From a virus, in IMG/VR virus record IMGVR_UViG_3300019776_000384, positions 1 through 24,601 of that record: DNA of 24,601 nt; one strand, 5' to 3'. This document shows, piece after piece, positions 8,113 to 15,920 of this stretch (positions within the stretch are counted from its first letter, which is position 1; each line of letters opens with the position of its first letter). A program made the translations under genes and the position numbers. Under the pieces are notes generated by a model. That model saw nothing but the letters and a program-made list of their open reading frames with translations, was not told the origin of the DNA and ran no database searches.

Positions 8113-8672
8113 TTTACCGCCCAGTCAATCTCCAACTGATTCATGATAGCTTTCATTCTATACACTACTTGTAAGCTAGGTATTTTAATAGGATCCGAAT
8201 ATGTTGTATCGGTCATAATATGCATAAACAAAAAGTCCTTTACATCCGACACAGTTAATGGATCTGTTCTATACGTGATGTCGTTTAGATTATCTATTGC
8301 GCTTTTGATTGCTGTTTTGTAATCTTGTCCTTGATAAATGAAAAAGTTGATAATGCATTCTTTAATAGTCAACTTCTGTTTAATATCAAGGTCAGTATAA
8401 TTCTTCATCAAATCTATATAGTAATCAATTGTCGTATTGATTGTACTTATAGGCAAAATTGCAAACGTGTTGTCCATCATCTTATTGAAAAAGTATAAAA
8501 TCCACCAGTCATCGATTGTCTTATAATACTTGAATGAAATGCTCATAAGATTATCGTATTGCTTTGGTGTATATAGAGAATACAGATCAGTCTCCAACAG
8601 CGTACCCCAATCAATAGTCTTAAATGTATTTAAAACTTCATTCTCTATCGGGAAATAATTGAAAAATTTCAT
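8109..8672 (-). CDS. 53: Baseplate wedge protein gp53-like
   Basis: A 187-aa protein (T4 gp53 196 aa) with ATG 8672 behind GAGGTGTAGG. The N-terminal half shows a gp53-type signature: FFNYFP, then LYTPKQYDNLMSISFKYY, a WW in DDWWILYFFNKMMDN, and a dimension-setting acidic/hydrophobic alternation after it. Its place between gp25 and gp6 agrees with a wedge role. The C-terminal half has no distinctive motif. Its TAA stop is inside the promoter motif of the gp6-like gene. Confidence 0.75.
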   Translation of the reverse strand: MKFFNYFPIENEVLNTFKTIDWGTLLETDLYSLYTPKQYDNLMSISFKYYKTIDDWWILYFFNKMMDNTFAILPISTINTTIDYYIDLMKNYTDLDIKQKLTIKECIINFFIYQGQDYKTAIKSAIDNLNDITYRTDPLTVSDVKDFLFMHIMTDTTYSDPIKIPSLQVVYRMKAIMNQLEIDWAVN

Positions 8673-8674
8673 AC

Positions 8675-9046
8675 CTACACCTCAAATGTCTTAGATAGAA
8701 CCCCTTGAGTTCCTGATTTAATTACCTTATACGTTATCGTCATGATAACAACATTTATATTTTGATACGGCTCAAACTCTACGGACATCACAGTCACTCT
8801 AGGTTCAAATTCCAATAGCACGTTTCTAACAACCGCTTCCATTCCCGCCCATGTGATTGGATCGTTTAATTCAAAAATAAACTCTGGGAAGTTAGAACCC
8901 AATTCTGGTCTTCCAGGAACTTCACCTTTCAAAATAGTCAAAAGATTAGAAATAGAATTGTTGATTGCATCAGTTTCGAATTTTAACGATACGTCTTGGT
9001 ACTGTGCATCTAAATTTTTCGATACATCGGCATAGCTAGTTGCCAT
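8675..9046 (-). CDS. 25: Baseplate wedge protein gp25 (GPW/gp25 family)
   Basis: A 123-aa protein (T4 gp25 132 aa); ATG 9046 has AGGAG upstream. The gp25 pattern is clear: INNSISNLLTILKGEVPGRPELGSNFPEFIFE near residues 28-60, then LLEFEPRVTV around residues 77-86, containing the conserved E-P-R. It is the conserved wedge component that nucleates sheath polymerisation in contractile systems (T4 phage, T6SS TssE). It is followed closely by gp53-like and gp6-like genes, the other wedge parts. Confidence 0.95.
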   Translation of the reverse strand: MATSYADVSKNLDAQYQDVSLKFETDAINNSISNLLTILKGEVPGRPELGSNFPEFIFELNDPITWAGMEAVVRNVLLEFEPRVTVMSVEFEPYQNINVVIMTITYKVIKSGTQGVLSKTFEV

Positions 9047-9296
9047 TTTTTATTCTCCTATCGTTTAGCATTGTTACTGGCGGGTTTAAATGCAAATTAG
9101 GTGAACTTAGAATCATATCACCTTCGTTTTTTAAGATAATAACGCCACCACTATAAAAAACAACGTTGTTAGGTAAACTGACATGGTAACAATTATTTTG
9201 TTGATCATATTCAATTTGAAGTCCTTTGATAAATGTCTGAAGAGGTGTTTCTTTAGGTTTGAAAAGTGCTTTTGCCTTACTAATTAGAGAAAACAT
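9036..9296 (-). CDS. 86-aa small protein next to PAAR and gp25
   Basis: The likely start is ATG 9296 (MFSLISKAKALF), preceded by GGGGAGTT; an upstream in-frame ATG at 9326 lies inside the PAAR gene and lacks a site. The product is basic at the N-terminus and then beta-rich (CYHVSLPNNVVFYSGGVIIL, then DMILSSPNLHLNPP). It overlaps the gp25 start by 11 nt. The strand-turn repeats resemble a fragment of a beta-helix, so a spike or baseplate accessory is plausible. The family is not recognised. Confidence 0.65.
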   Translation of the reverse strand: MFSLISKAKALFKPKETPLQTFIKGLQIEYDQQNNCYHVSLPNNVVFYSGGVIILKNEGDMILSSPNLHLNPPVTMLNDRRIKNGN

Positions 9297-9564
9297 TTGA
9301 ACTCCCCTCAGCGACATTAGACCCACATGATATATGATCTCCTATTCTAGCAACTGGCAATCCATTTACAAAGACACTTGATGAACCACTTACCTGAACT
9401 CCGTCATGCGTAGTATGCCCATCTGTATGCTGTGCCCATTGATCACCAACTCTAACAACACCTTTTCCATTCACAAATACATTGGAACTCGCTGATATTG
9501 CAGGCCTAGGAACAAACCCATCATGCCCGGTGCAATAATCACCTAATCTAGTTATACCACTCAT
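9280..9564 (-). CDS. 5.4: PAAR-repeat spike tip protein (gp5.4-like)
   Basis: A 94-aa protein with the PAAR layout: MSGITRLGDYCTGH at the start, then PAISASSNVFVNGKGVVRVGDQWAQH, then SGSSSVFVNGLPVARIGDHISCGS near the end. Each repeat ends in a V-x-R-[VI]-G-D strand. Conserved histidines and cysteines (C11, H14, the QHTDGHTTH stretch, H and C in GDHISCG) can form the metal site. PAAR proteins cap the gp5/VgrG beta-helix as a sharp cone. It sits two genes after the gp5-like gene, in agreement with the role. Confidence 0.93.
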   Translation of the reverse strand: MSGITRLGDYCTGHDGFVPRPAISASSNVFVNGKGVVRVGDQWAQHTDGHTTHDGVQVSGSSSVFVNGLPVARIGDHISCGSNVAEGSSNVFSN

Positions 9565-10142
9565 AGAAACTTTCCTACACTTGTTTCTTTCATATAATTA
9601 TTCACATAACTGTTTCTCAAATTTGGATTTGAAATTCCGGTTATCTGATTTACCATTGTCTTGTCAGCTGACGGCATGTAATTGTATGTCATTTCTGCCG
9701 CGGCTTTTAGACATGGATTATCAACTGCTGTACTTAATAGATCCATTGCAGTTTTCACAATTGCTAACACCGGTCCAATTGCGCTCTCTATGGCATCTAA
9801 ACCATCAACTAAAGATTTCATTCCAGCAAGCACATCGTTGGTCAAAGTTTTAAATGCATTGATCAAACCCAAATCATTACCAAATGCATCATTTATGATA
9901 GTACTCAAAAACTGATCAAAACCAGCAAACTTTGTCAACTGCGCTAACATATCAGAACATTTGATAAAATTTGAATTTCTTTGAATCCTACTAGACACTC
10001 CGCCTAAATTGTTGAAATTAGAGCTATATGAATTCGTGTTGATTGAATCATAAATAGTTTGCATCTGATTTCTATTTTCAGTTGGGATGTTCTGTCGGGC
10101 TATCTGTGTCAATAACCCACTTTTTATAGTATCAATAGACAC
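9561..10142 (-). CDS. 193-aa protein between spike and PAAR genes, probable baseplate-associated
   Basis: Starts at GTG 10142 with AGAAGGA seven bases upstream; there is no better ATG nearby. The 193-aa product is largely helical with a hydrophobic, alanine-rich middle (residues about 110-145, ESAIGPVLAIVKTAMDLLST) that is amphipathic rather than a clear membrane span. Its TGA stop overlaps the PAAR ATG by four bases (ATGA), so production is probably coupled to spike-tip assembly. I do not recognise the family. A hub component or spike chaperone would fit the location. Confidence 0.7.
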   Translation of the reverse strand: MSIDTIKSGLLTQIARQNIPTENRNQMQTIYDSINTNSYSSNFNNLGGVSSRIQRNSNFIKCSDMLAQLTKFAGFDQFLSTIINDAFGNDLGLINAFKTLTNDVLAGMKSLVDGLDAIESAIGPVLAIVKTAMDLLSTAVDNPCLKAAAEMTYNYMPSADKTMVNQITGISNPNLRNSYVNNYMKETSVGKFL

Positions 10143-10154
10143 GCTATAATCCTT

Positions 10155-10853
10155 CTAATTTAACGAGATGTTACTAGCAGACAAATTATATCCACCTGAG
10201 ATAGTTACTTGCTCATTTCCGTCAATGGTCTCATCTTTGGCGCCTGTTATGTGTGTCGTTTCATCTCCATCTATGTATCTTGTTTCTTTTCCGGAAACAA
10301 TGTGATAAGAATCAGAAGCCGATTTATATACAACAGCACCGTCTGGTCTTATTTCGATATATGCTCCAGACTTGTGTTTGATTGCAATTCTTTCATTACC
10401 AGGTGTTTCATCAAACATCATTACACCCGCGTCTGTATGCACAACGTTATTTAATGGATATTGAGCATTTCCATCTAATGATGCGGGTTCCGGACCAAGA
10501 ATAGAACTACTAGGTATATCACTGAGAGTATGATAACCGGACCCATCTTTTCCTCCTCTCACATAACCGTGATAAATAGGCAACGACGGATCTCCATATA
10601 GAAACATAACATATACTAAAGATCCAACTTTTGGAACAGTTGAAAAACCAACTTGATCTGGTTCACCTGAGAAGATTGCTCCACATTGTTCAGCCCATGG
10701 ACATGCACTTGCTTCAACAGTAGAGTCCATAATACCATGGACTCTAACTCTTACTCTATCTCTTTTCTTTGGATCATCAACAGCCACAACTTCTGCCACG
10801 TACATGCCAGACAATTTGAATGTGTCTTCACTTTGCTCCATAGTACGTTTCAT
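10155..10853 (-). CDS. 5: Baseplate hub/spike protein (gp5-like OB-fold with short beta-helix, no lysozyme)
   Basis: A 232-aa protein; ATG 10853 follows AAGGA. Residues about 15-115 form a gp5/VgrG-type OB-fold: GMYVAEVVAVDDPKKRDRVR, then CPWAEQCGAIF, a P-x-G-S-L-V-Y-V strand and a DPSLPIYHGYV end. Residues about 150-232 look like a short trimeric beta-helix with repeats of roughly eight residues (GKETRYIDGDETTHITGAKD). This is the central spike below the tail tube that punctures the outer membrane. T4 gp5 carries a lysozyme domain between these parts (575 aa); here it is absent. The PAAR gene nearby supplies the tip. Confidence 0.88.
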   Translation of the reverse strand: MKRTMEQSEDTFKLSGMYVAEVVAVDDPKKRDRVRVRVHGIMDSTVEASACPWAEQCGAIFSGEPDQVGFSTVPKVGSLVYVMFLYGDPSLPIYHGYVRGGKDGSGYHTLSDIPSSSILGPEPASLDGNAQYPLNNVVHTDAGVMMFDETPGNERIAIKHKSGAYIEIRPDGAVVYKSASDSYHIVSGKETRYIDGDETTHITGAKDETIDGNEQVTISGGYNLSASNISLN

Positions 10854-10864
10854 AATTCAGTTCC

Positions 10865-12181
10865 TTAGAAATTAGGTAAGTCAGTGAAACCTGTCACTTG
10901 AAATGTTTGGAAGAAGTCACTTTCGCCGTTCGCAGATTTTGTATCCAAAGGACTTCTTAGATAGTTATATCTGATCTTAATGCCAACTTCAGTTTGAAGT
11001 GTGTCTGGATTTTTTGCTTCAACGACATCAATATTATATGGAATGAATATTGCTCCACCCGAATCATACCCTTCAATACCCGAATGACCGATAACTACAT
11101 AATCATCCATAGCATATGAATCTTCTATCATCGAAAACCCACCAGTTACATGCGCACCTTGATATTTTGAGTTGACTAACTCATTTTTAGAATTTGATAC
11201 CAAATCAATTGTTCTCATTGCTTGTGTAACATTTGGAGAACCAATAATAAACCATTTCCCATCAATTGATGTCTGACGTCTAATAGCGCCAATAGATAAA
11301 TTGACTTTACCTAGGATATCAGTGTATGTATCTCTGATACCTGATTGCATACCAAGTGAAGCAGTGAGTGAAACAGTACCAATAGGACTAGCAATTAAGC
11401 GCAACCATTCAATGTAATCTTGTTCGATCTCTTGGATAATGATGTTTGTAAATGCAGACACCAATTTCTTATAACCGTCTTCATAAATAGCCAAGATATC
11501 TTGAATTGCTTCAAGTGTAAAACCGGTATGAATTGTCTTTGTTTTAGCTTCATATTGAATTTGTTTCAATTCAACTCTGAATTTGTTCTTTTGAGCTTTT
11601 GTTAAAAGTTCACCTTGTGCAGTTGTGTAATCACCTGCATATTGTCTGAATAATGTTCCAGCTTTAACAACGCTTGAAATCACATTCTCGATTGTGGTGG
11701 TTCCAGTTACAAATGGAATGGCATTGTCAATACTATCACCGGTAGCCCAAGTTCCAGACAAAGTATCGACTAAGATCAATTTATCTTCTACATATTTTAC
11801 AGTACCTGTCGCACTTGCAGAAGAAATTTGACCACCTTCAACAAACCCAGTCACATCACCAACTTGTAACACAACACCATTCTGAATTGATTCATCTTTT
11901 CCAGCATACTTGATCAATACAACTGGAATCTTTCCGCTTGGAGTTGTTGCTTTTACATAGCTACTAATGATAGGCAGAACTGTATTTGATTCTGTTCTTT
12001 CAATGACAGCACGTATCAATGAATTGTAGACAGAAATATCAGCTGAAACGCCAGACTCATTCAAAGACTCATTTACTGGATTGACAAATTTTGCAACAGA
12101 TCTAGATAAGTTGATCTGAAGTGGCGTCATCGCGGTTACTGATTCTTTCAATGAGTTATTTAAAAACGCATTATTTTTCAT
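10865..12181 (-). CDS. 24: Capsid vertex protein / gp23 paralogue (gp24-like)
   Basis: I choose ATG 12181 (MKNNAFLNNSLKES), correctly spaced from AAAGGTG; a GTG at 12190 would overlap that site. The 438-aa product is a diverged paralogue of the gp23-like protein. Both have a YTTAQGE[VL]L motif followed by a similar helix (KFRVELKQIQYEAKTKTIHTGF here), a TGTVKYVE-containing insertion, a GAI[FI]-type strand late in the fold, and a C-terminal GIK[IT]RY. L11-K12-E13 before S14 is a gp21-type cleavage site, as expected because T4 gp24 is also processed. It should form the pentameric vertices. It could alternatively be a second hexamer component. Confidence 0.85.
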   Translation of the reverse strand: MKNNAFLNNSLKESVTAMTPLQINLSRSVAKFVNPVNESLNESGVSADISVYNSLIRAVIERTESNTVLPIISSYVKATTPSGKIPVVLIKYAGKDESIQNGVVLQVGDVTGFVEGGQISSASATGTVKYVEDKLILVDTLSGTWATGDSIDNAIPFVTGTTTIENVISSVVKAGTLFRQYAGDYTTAQGELLTKAQKNKFRVELKQIQYEAKTKTIHTGFTLEAIQDILAIYEDGYKKLVSAFTNIIIQEIEQDYIEWLRLIASPIGTVSLTASLGMQSGIRDTYTDILGKVNLSIGAIRRQTSIDGKWFIIGSPNVTQAMRTIDLVSNSKNELVNSKYQGAHVTGGFSMIEDSYAMDDYVVIGHSGIEGYDSGGAIFIPYNIDVVEAKNPDTLQTEVGIKIRYNYLRSPLDTKSANGESDFFQTFQVTGFTDLPNF

Positions 12182-12194
12182 CGATATCACCTTT

Positions 12195-12211
12195 CCTTTT
12201 TAAGTATTTAA
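12195..12211 (-). promoter_or_regulatory. Late-promoter-like motif upstream of the gp24-like gene
   Basis: An exact minus-strand copy of TTAAATACTTAAAAAGG, continuing into AAAGGTG ahead of ATG 12181. It lies just after the 50-aa ORF and would restart late transcription downstream of the endonuclease insertion. Confidence 0.6.
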
Positions 12212-12233
12212 AATGAAAAGATCGATGAATAAA

Positions 12234-12386
12234 TTATAACTGTCGTATTTTGTCTTTCACCCTATTTTGAATATCAATATCTTCGGAGAGCAATGTCACC
12301 AAAACATTAACAACCTGCGCAAAGCTTCCAAATCTTTTTATTGTTTCGATACTCTTTGATGTAAAAAAGATAGATATCTTTTCCAT
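12234..12386 (-). CDS. 50-aa ORF coupled to the homing endonuclease
   Basis: The ATG at 12386 shares a base with the endonuclease TAA (TAATG) and has an excellent GGAGG site 5 nt upstream. It encodes 50 residues, starting MEKISIFFTSKSIETIKRFG and ending KDKIRQL, with a helical middle and no recognised motif. It ends just before the gp24 promoter motif. It occurs only as part of the inserted segment, so it may be an accessory of the endonuclease or a residue of the insertion. The strong ribosome site argues that it is translated. Confidence 0.5.
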   Translation of the reverse strand: MEKISIFFTSKSIETIKRFGSFAQVVNVLVTLLSEDIDIQNRVKDKIRQL

Positions 12387-14377
12387 TATTTCCTCCAAAT
12401 ATAAATTAAATTACCACAGTCATAAATTTTACGATATCCATTATTGAATATATTTTCAGAATCACTTAAAGATGGGTCATATACCTCTAAATTTTCTGAG
12501 ATCCTATGTTTTTGAAACATCAACCTGTTATGCAGTATTCCATCATCTTTGAAAAAGAAATAATTACATTCCGTCTTTCCTACAAATTGGAAATTTAAAT
12601 TTTCATATAACTTTCCTCTGCTCCATCGTCTGTTTGCATACGATATTATAGAATCCGGAGTTGCAGTAGAAATGAAATGTTTGAATAGTTTGGACGCACC
12701 TCCAACCACACTATGACCCAATTTATTACAAAATCTAATCAGCTCATATTGTGTAGATTTGTTAAATCTACTTTTTCCAAAAGTCATTACAGATACCAAC
12801 TCATTATTATAGAATAAACCATATCTATGAGATGCAACTGCGTATCCTTGAATATGATTATCATTTAAAAAATCTTTCATTTCGTTAAAAGTCAGCGTCT
12901 TGACAACACATTTTCGAGCATATATCTTAGTTGATTTTCCAAATGCATTCTGAATCATGCTTTCCCATATCAATTTCTTCCTCCCGACAAATTCAGAATC
13001 AAATATATGATACAGTGATATATCTTGTTCTTCACATGCTTCTGTCTTATGAAGGTGAGAATGTTTTCGAAAACTTTCATCTTCTACGTTATTAAATTGT
13101 GACCATTTTGATTTTCCAAAAGAATGCCACATTAGACCATTGTATTCAATAGCAATTTTATGTTTAGGTGAAAAAATATCTAATTCAATCGCTCTGCCTT
13201 TTTCAGATTTTATAATATCAAATCTACCATATGATAATGTCTCATCGTACGCTTGAAGAGTTCTGTATAACTGTTCTTGTTCCGTATCTTTATTACTATT
13301 GCATATTCTACATCTAGCATAAAATCCATTAGTCTTTATATTTGTTTCAAAAGTATTGCCACACGTGCATTGAAATTTTACAACCCTGGATCTGCTTGTT
13401 AACATTTCAACCTTAGAGGTTAGCACAGTTAAATTTGGATATAAATTTTGGTATTCGGTAATACATCTATCATAATAGTTAGATAACGCAATATCTAATC
13501 TTTTATTCATCGCTTCCTTAGATGCAATTATTACAGAATCGGTTTTAAATGGATTATCAACACCATACTTTTGTATCCATGTTTTCTTGGCTGTATCTAA
13601 ATTATAAAAGGTGTACCCATAAAGATTTGATTTTGTTTCCATAGCTTTTTTAGATGCATATGTTATCATATTATCACCGTTTGGAAGTATTGTCTGCATC
13701 TTTTTAATAAGCCCTTTTTTGGATGCCCGTTGATGTGTATTCAAACCATCTTCACCAATCTCATTCTTTGTCTCAACAATCTTACGATATCTTCTAGAGT
13801 AATTTAGTCTATCTTCTTTTGCTTTTATATGAGCATTTGATAGATTGACTTTAATTCGTTCTCTATCTTCACTCGTCAGTGACTCTTTATATCGAATCAC
13901 ACCGATTCGATGCTTTTCTTTAACTTCAGGATCACAGAACCGAAGTTTGAGTTTTTCAGATACCTTTTTATATACACCATTCTCAGTTTTGATTTTTGCG
14001 TGTTTTCTATTTGCGTTCGAAACATTTTGTTTCTTTTTTGGATCTTCAAAAACCTTTAACATTAATTGACTTCTATATTTGGAATCATTAGAGCATATTG
14101 AAGAGCATGTACTTCTATAACCCTTATGGTAATCGATAAACTTGACATGTTCACCGCACACTGCACATTTAGGAATACTTGATAAATTATTCAAAATAAC
14201 ATATAATCTTTCTTGAAGTTTTGCATATTCTGGCAAAAATGACGTGGCTTGCATAATTGAGTTGTATAACTCTGGATTGTTATTTTTGAAAGTAATCGGA
14301 TGCGAGATTTTAGACATGACTAAAATATCATCTTGAAAAAGTTTATTTTTAATGTCTTGTTGTAGTTTGCTTTTCAT
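12386..14377 (-). CDS. Homing endonuclease, Vsr/EDxHD-like, with two zinc-finger-like motifs
   Basis: A 663-aa protein inserted between gp23 and the gp24 paralogue; ATG 14377 follows AAAGGA. Visible parts: a Cys4 motif (C71, C74, C91, C95); lysine-rich linker repeats at about 110-300 with the TWIQKYGVDNPFKTDS type seen in phage endonucleases; a second Cys4 (C337, C339, C356, C359); and a nuclease core at about 365-465 with AIELDIFSPKHKIAIEYNG-WH (D400, E411, H418) and a later H-x-C-x-LYHIFDSE region, as in the EDxHD/Vsr group (I-Bth0305I type). The C-terminal domain (about 483-663; VASHRYGLFYNNELVSVMTF, VVGGASKLFKHF, SYANRRW) recurs in such phage proteins and I think is GNAT/Mom-like. No late motif precedes it. 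It probably cuts capsid-region DNA of related phages. Confidence 0.85.
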   Translation of the reverse strand: MKSKLQQDIKNKLFQDDILVMSKISHPITFKNNNPELYNSIMQATSFLPEYAKLQERLYVILNNLSSIPKCAVCGEHVKFIDYHKGYRSTCSSICSNDSKYRSQLMLKVFEDPKKKQNVSNANRKHAKIKTENGVYKKVSEKLKLRFCDPEVKEKHRIGVIRYKESLTSEDRERIKVNLSNAHIKAKEDRLNYSRRYRKIVETKNEIGEDGLNTHQRASKKGLIKKMQTILPNGDNMITYASKKAMETKSNLYGYTFYNLDTAKKTWIQKYGVDNPFKTDSVIIASKEAMNKRLDIALSNYYDRCITEYQNLYPNLTVLTSKVEMLTSRSRVVKFQCTCGNTFETNIKTNGFYARCRICNSNKDTEQEQLYRTLQAYDETLSYGRFDIIKSEKGRAIELDIFSPKHKIAIEYNGLMWHSFGKSKWSQFNNVEDESFRKHSHLHKTEACEEQDISLYHIFDSEFVGRKKLIWESMIQNAFGKSTKIYARKCVVKTLTFNEMKDFLNDNHIQGYAVASHRYGLFYNNELVSVMTFGKSRFNKSTQYELIRFCNKLGHSVVGGASKLFKHFISTATPDSIISYANRRWSRGKLYENLNFQFVGKTECNYFFFKDDGILHNRLMFQKHRISENLEVYDPSLSDSENIFNNGYRKIYDCGNLIYIWRK

Positions 14378-14433
14378 CAGAAGTCCTTTTGACTTAATTT
14401 GAATTATTTTAACAAATTTTAGAAGAAATGTAA

Positions 14434-14451
14434 AGGGGAGTTGCCTCCCCT
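14434..14451 (-). terminator. Stem-loop terminator after gp23
   Basis: On the minus strand AGGGGAG, loop GCAA, CTCCCCT starts six bases after the gp23 stop and is followed by TTACATTTCTTC, a broken T-rich stretch. It is a GC-rich 7-bp stem with a GNRA-type tetraloop in AT-rich DNA. A terminator or mRNA-stabilising hairpin isolating capsid transcription from the endonuclease gene is likely. Confidence 0.7.
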
Positions 14452-14456
14452 AAGAT

Positions 14457-15878
14457 TTAGAACAATGGAGTGTCTGTGAAGTCCACCGCAAAGATTTCAG
14501 CGTAGTTAGAACCACCGTTATCATCTAAAAGTGTGTTGGTTGTCAAGCCATATCTGGTTTTGATACCCATCACTGGTTGAAGTGTAGTTGCGTTTACAGC
14601 TTCAACAACTTGAAGTGGAGCATATGGGGAGTAGATCACACCCGCATCCATTTCTGTTGCACCTTTGTAGATTACCATACAGTACTCTTCGGTTGAGAAC
14701 CAGTCTTGATAAACTTTCATACCGTTTGAAAGTGTTCCAACATAAGTTGAAGCTTGGTTTTCACCAGTTTTTACACCCTCTTCGTATGCAGTCATTTTGA
14801 ACTTGCCAAGTGACTCAAATGCACTGATAACACCAGCAGTTGCTAAAAGAATGTTACCTTTACCACGTCTGTTCTTAACAGCTAAACCGTTAGATGTTTT
14901 AAGAACTTTTTGGTAAAGTCCAGCATACATCTCCATGTTCCATCTACCTTGGCTAGATGTTGTTGTAGCAACAGCAAAGTCAGGTGATGCAGTAGCAATA
15001 GATTTATATCTTTCGATGATCTCTCTGTCTAAGTCTAAGTTGATCTCAGTCTCTAAGAAGTTCATCAACTCTTCGTCAGCCGCGGCACCGTGCATTGCTT
15101 GGAGGTCTTGCACGAGTTCCATTGTGAACTCAGCTTTAAGAGCACGAGTTTTAACATCAACAGCGAGTTTTTCAACTGTTACTTTCAACTGATTCATATC
15201 ATCGCCAAGAACCTCACCTTGTGCGGTTGTGTATGGACCAGAGTAGTTTTTCAAGATCTGTTTATAACCAGACTCACTTGTGTACACTGCGCTGATTGTG
15301 TTGTCATTTGCGCCAGCTGAATACGTAGCACCAATGTCAAATTTATCACCAGCACTGATAGTACCTGAAGTGATTTCAATGATAGCCTTACCAAGTAAAC
15401 CCGCAACTTCAACATACTTAACAGTCGCAACAGCACCTGTAGAAGTTGTAATTGTGTTACCAACTGTGAGTGGTGTTACATTGTCATGAACAATGATTTT
15501 CGCACCATTTGCAATTGGAGTTGTTTTTGTTCCAGCATATTTGCTTTTGATAGCAAAAACTGAACTTGTTGGGCTGTCAACTGGTTGAACACCTGCGATA
15601 TCAAATGCGATCATATTTGGAATGATACGTCTAAGAAGTGGTTGAAGTTTCTTAGTGAACGGTTCGATGTTCGCTGATACGTTATTCTCTTGAAGTGATT
15701 TCTCTTGAAGTTGAATCATCTTCACAGCCATAGGAATTCTTGCTTCCTGGATTTTATCACCAGCACTTTCAAAAAGCTCAAGAACCTCTTCCGTTGGAAG
15801 AATTCTAGTTTTAAGACTTTCGTTAATAGTGCCAACGGCAACAGTAACTGACTCTGTCAACGCTTGTTTTGTTTTCAT
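14457..15878 (-). CDS. 23: Major capsid protein (gp23-like)
   Basis: A 473-aa HK97-fold capsid protein (T4 gp23 521 aa). The family hallmark LLRRIIPNMIAFDIAGVQPV, followed by DSPTSSVFA, lies near residues 80-110. The delta-domain propeptide upstream contains gp21-type sites at E9, E20, E37 and E45; IQE45 before A46, about 40 residues ahead of the hallmark, best matches the T4 cleavage position (E65). A beta-rich insertion around residues 125-215, also present in the gp24-like protein, precedes YTTAQGEVL. The C-terminus GIKTRYGL..N..L is typical. It forms the hexameric shell capsomers. A stem-loop follows the stop. Confidence 0.95.
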   Translation of the reverse strand: MKTKQALTESVTVAVGTINESLKTRILPTEEVLELFESAGDKIQEARIPMAVKMIQLQEKSLQENNVSANIEPFTKKLQPLLRRIIPNMIAFDIAGVQPVDSPTSSVFAIKSKYAGTKTTPIANGAKIIVHDNVTPLTVGNTITTSTGAVATVKYVEVAGLLGKAIIEITSGTISAGDKFDIGATYSAGANDNTISAVYTSESGYKQILKNYSGPYTTAQGEVLGDDMNQLKVTVEKLAVDVKTRALKAEFTMELVQDLQAMHGAAADEELMNFLETEINLDLDREIIERYKSIATASPDFAVATTTSSQGRWNMEMYAGLYQKVLKTSNGLAVKNRRGKGNILLATAGVISAFESLGKFKMTAYEEGVKTGENQASTYVGTLSNGMKVYQDWFSTEEYCMVIYKGATEMDAGVIYSPYAPLQVVEAVNATTLQPVMGIKTRYGLTTNTLLDDNGGSNYAEIFAVDFTDTPLF

Positions 15879-15907
15879 ATACGTTTTCCTTTTGGTTGGT
15901 TTCTTTA

Positions 15908-15917
15908 AACTATTTAA
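15908..15917 (-). promoter_or_regulatory. Late-promoter-like motif upstream of the major capsid gene
   Basis: The minus strand reads TTAAATAGTT, continuing TAAAGAAACC. Here the ribosome-binding site (AAAAGGA, near 15886-15892) is separated from the motif by about 15 nt, giving gp23 a longer leader than the other genes. Confidence 0.55.
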
Positions 15918-15920
15918 TTT

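Noticed and set aside
9581-9915. Two plus-strand open frames of 77-90 codons opposite the 193-aa gene
   Set aside because: Both are antisense shadows of a minus-strand gene with a good GTG start, ribosome site and ATGA coupling.
10865-12190. GTG start at 12190 for the gp24-like gene
   Set aside because: It overlaps the AAAGGTG ribosome site; ATG 12181 has normal spacing.
14588-15489. Several open frames (plus and minus) within the gp23 gene
   Set aside because: gp23 is unmistakable in its own frame; the others show leucine/valine-rich shadow composition and no start signals.
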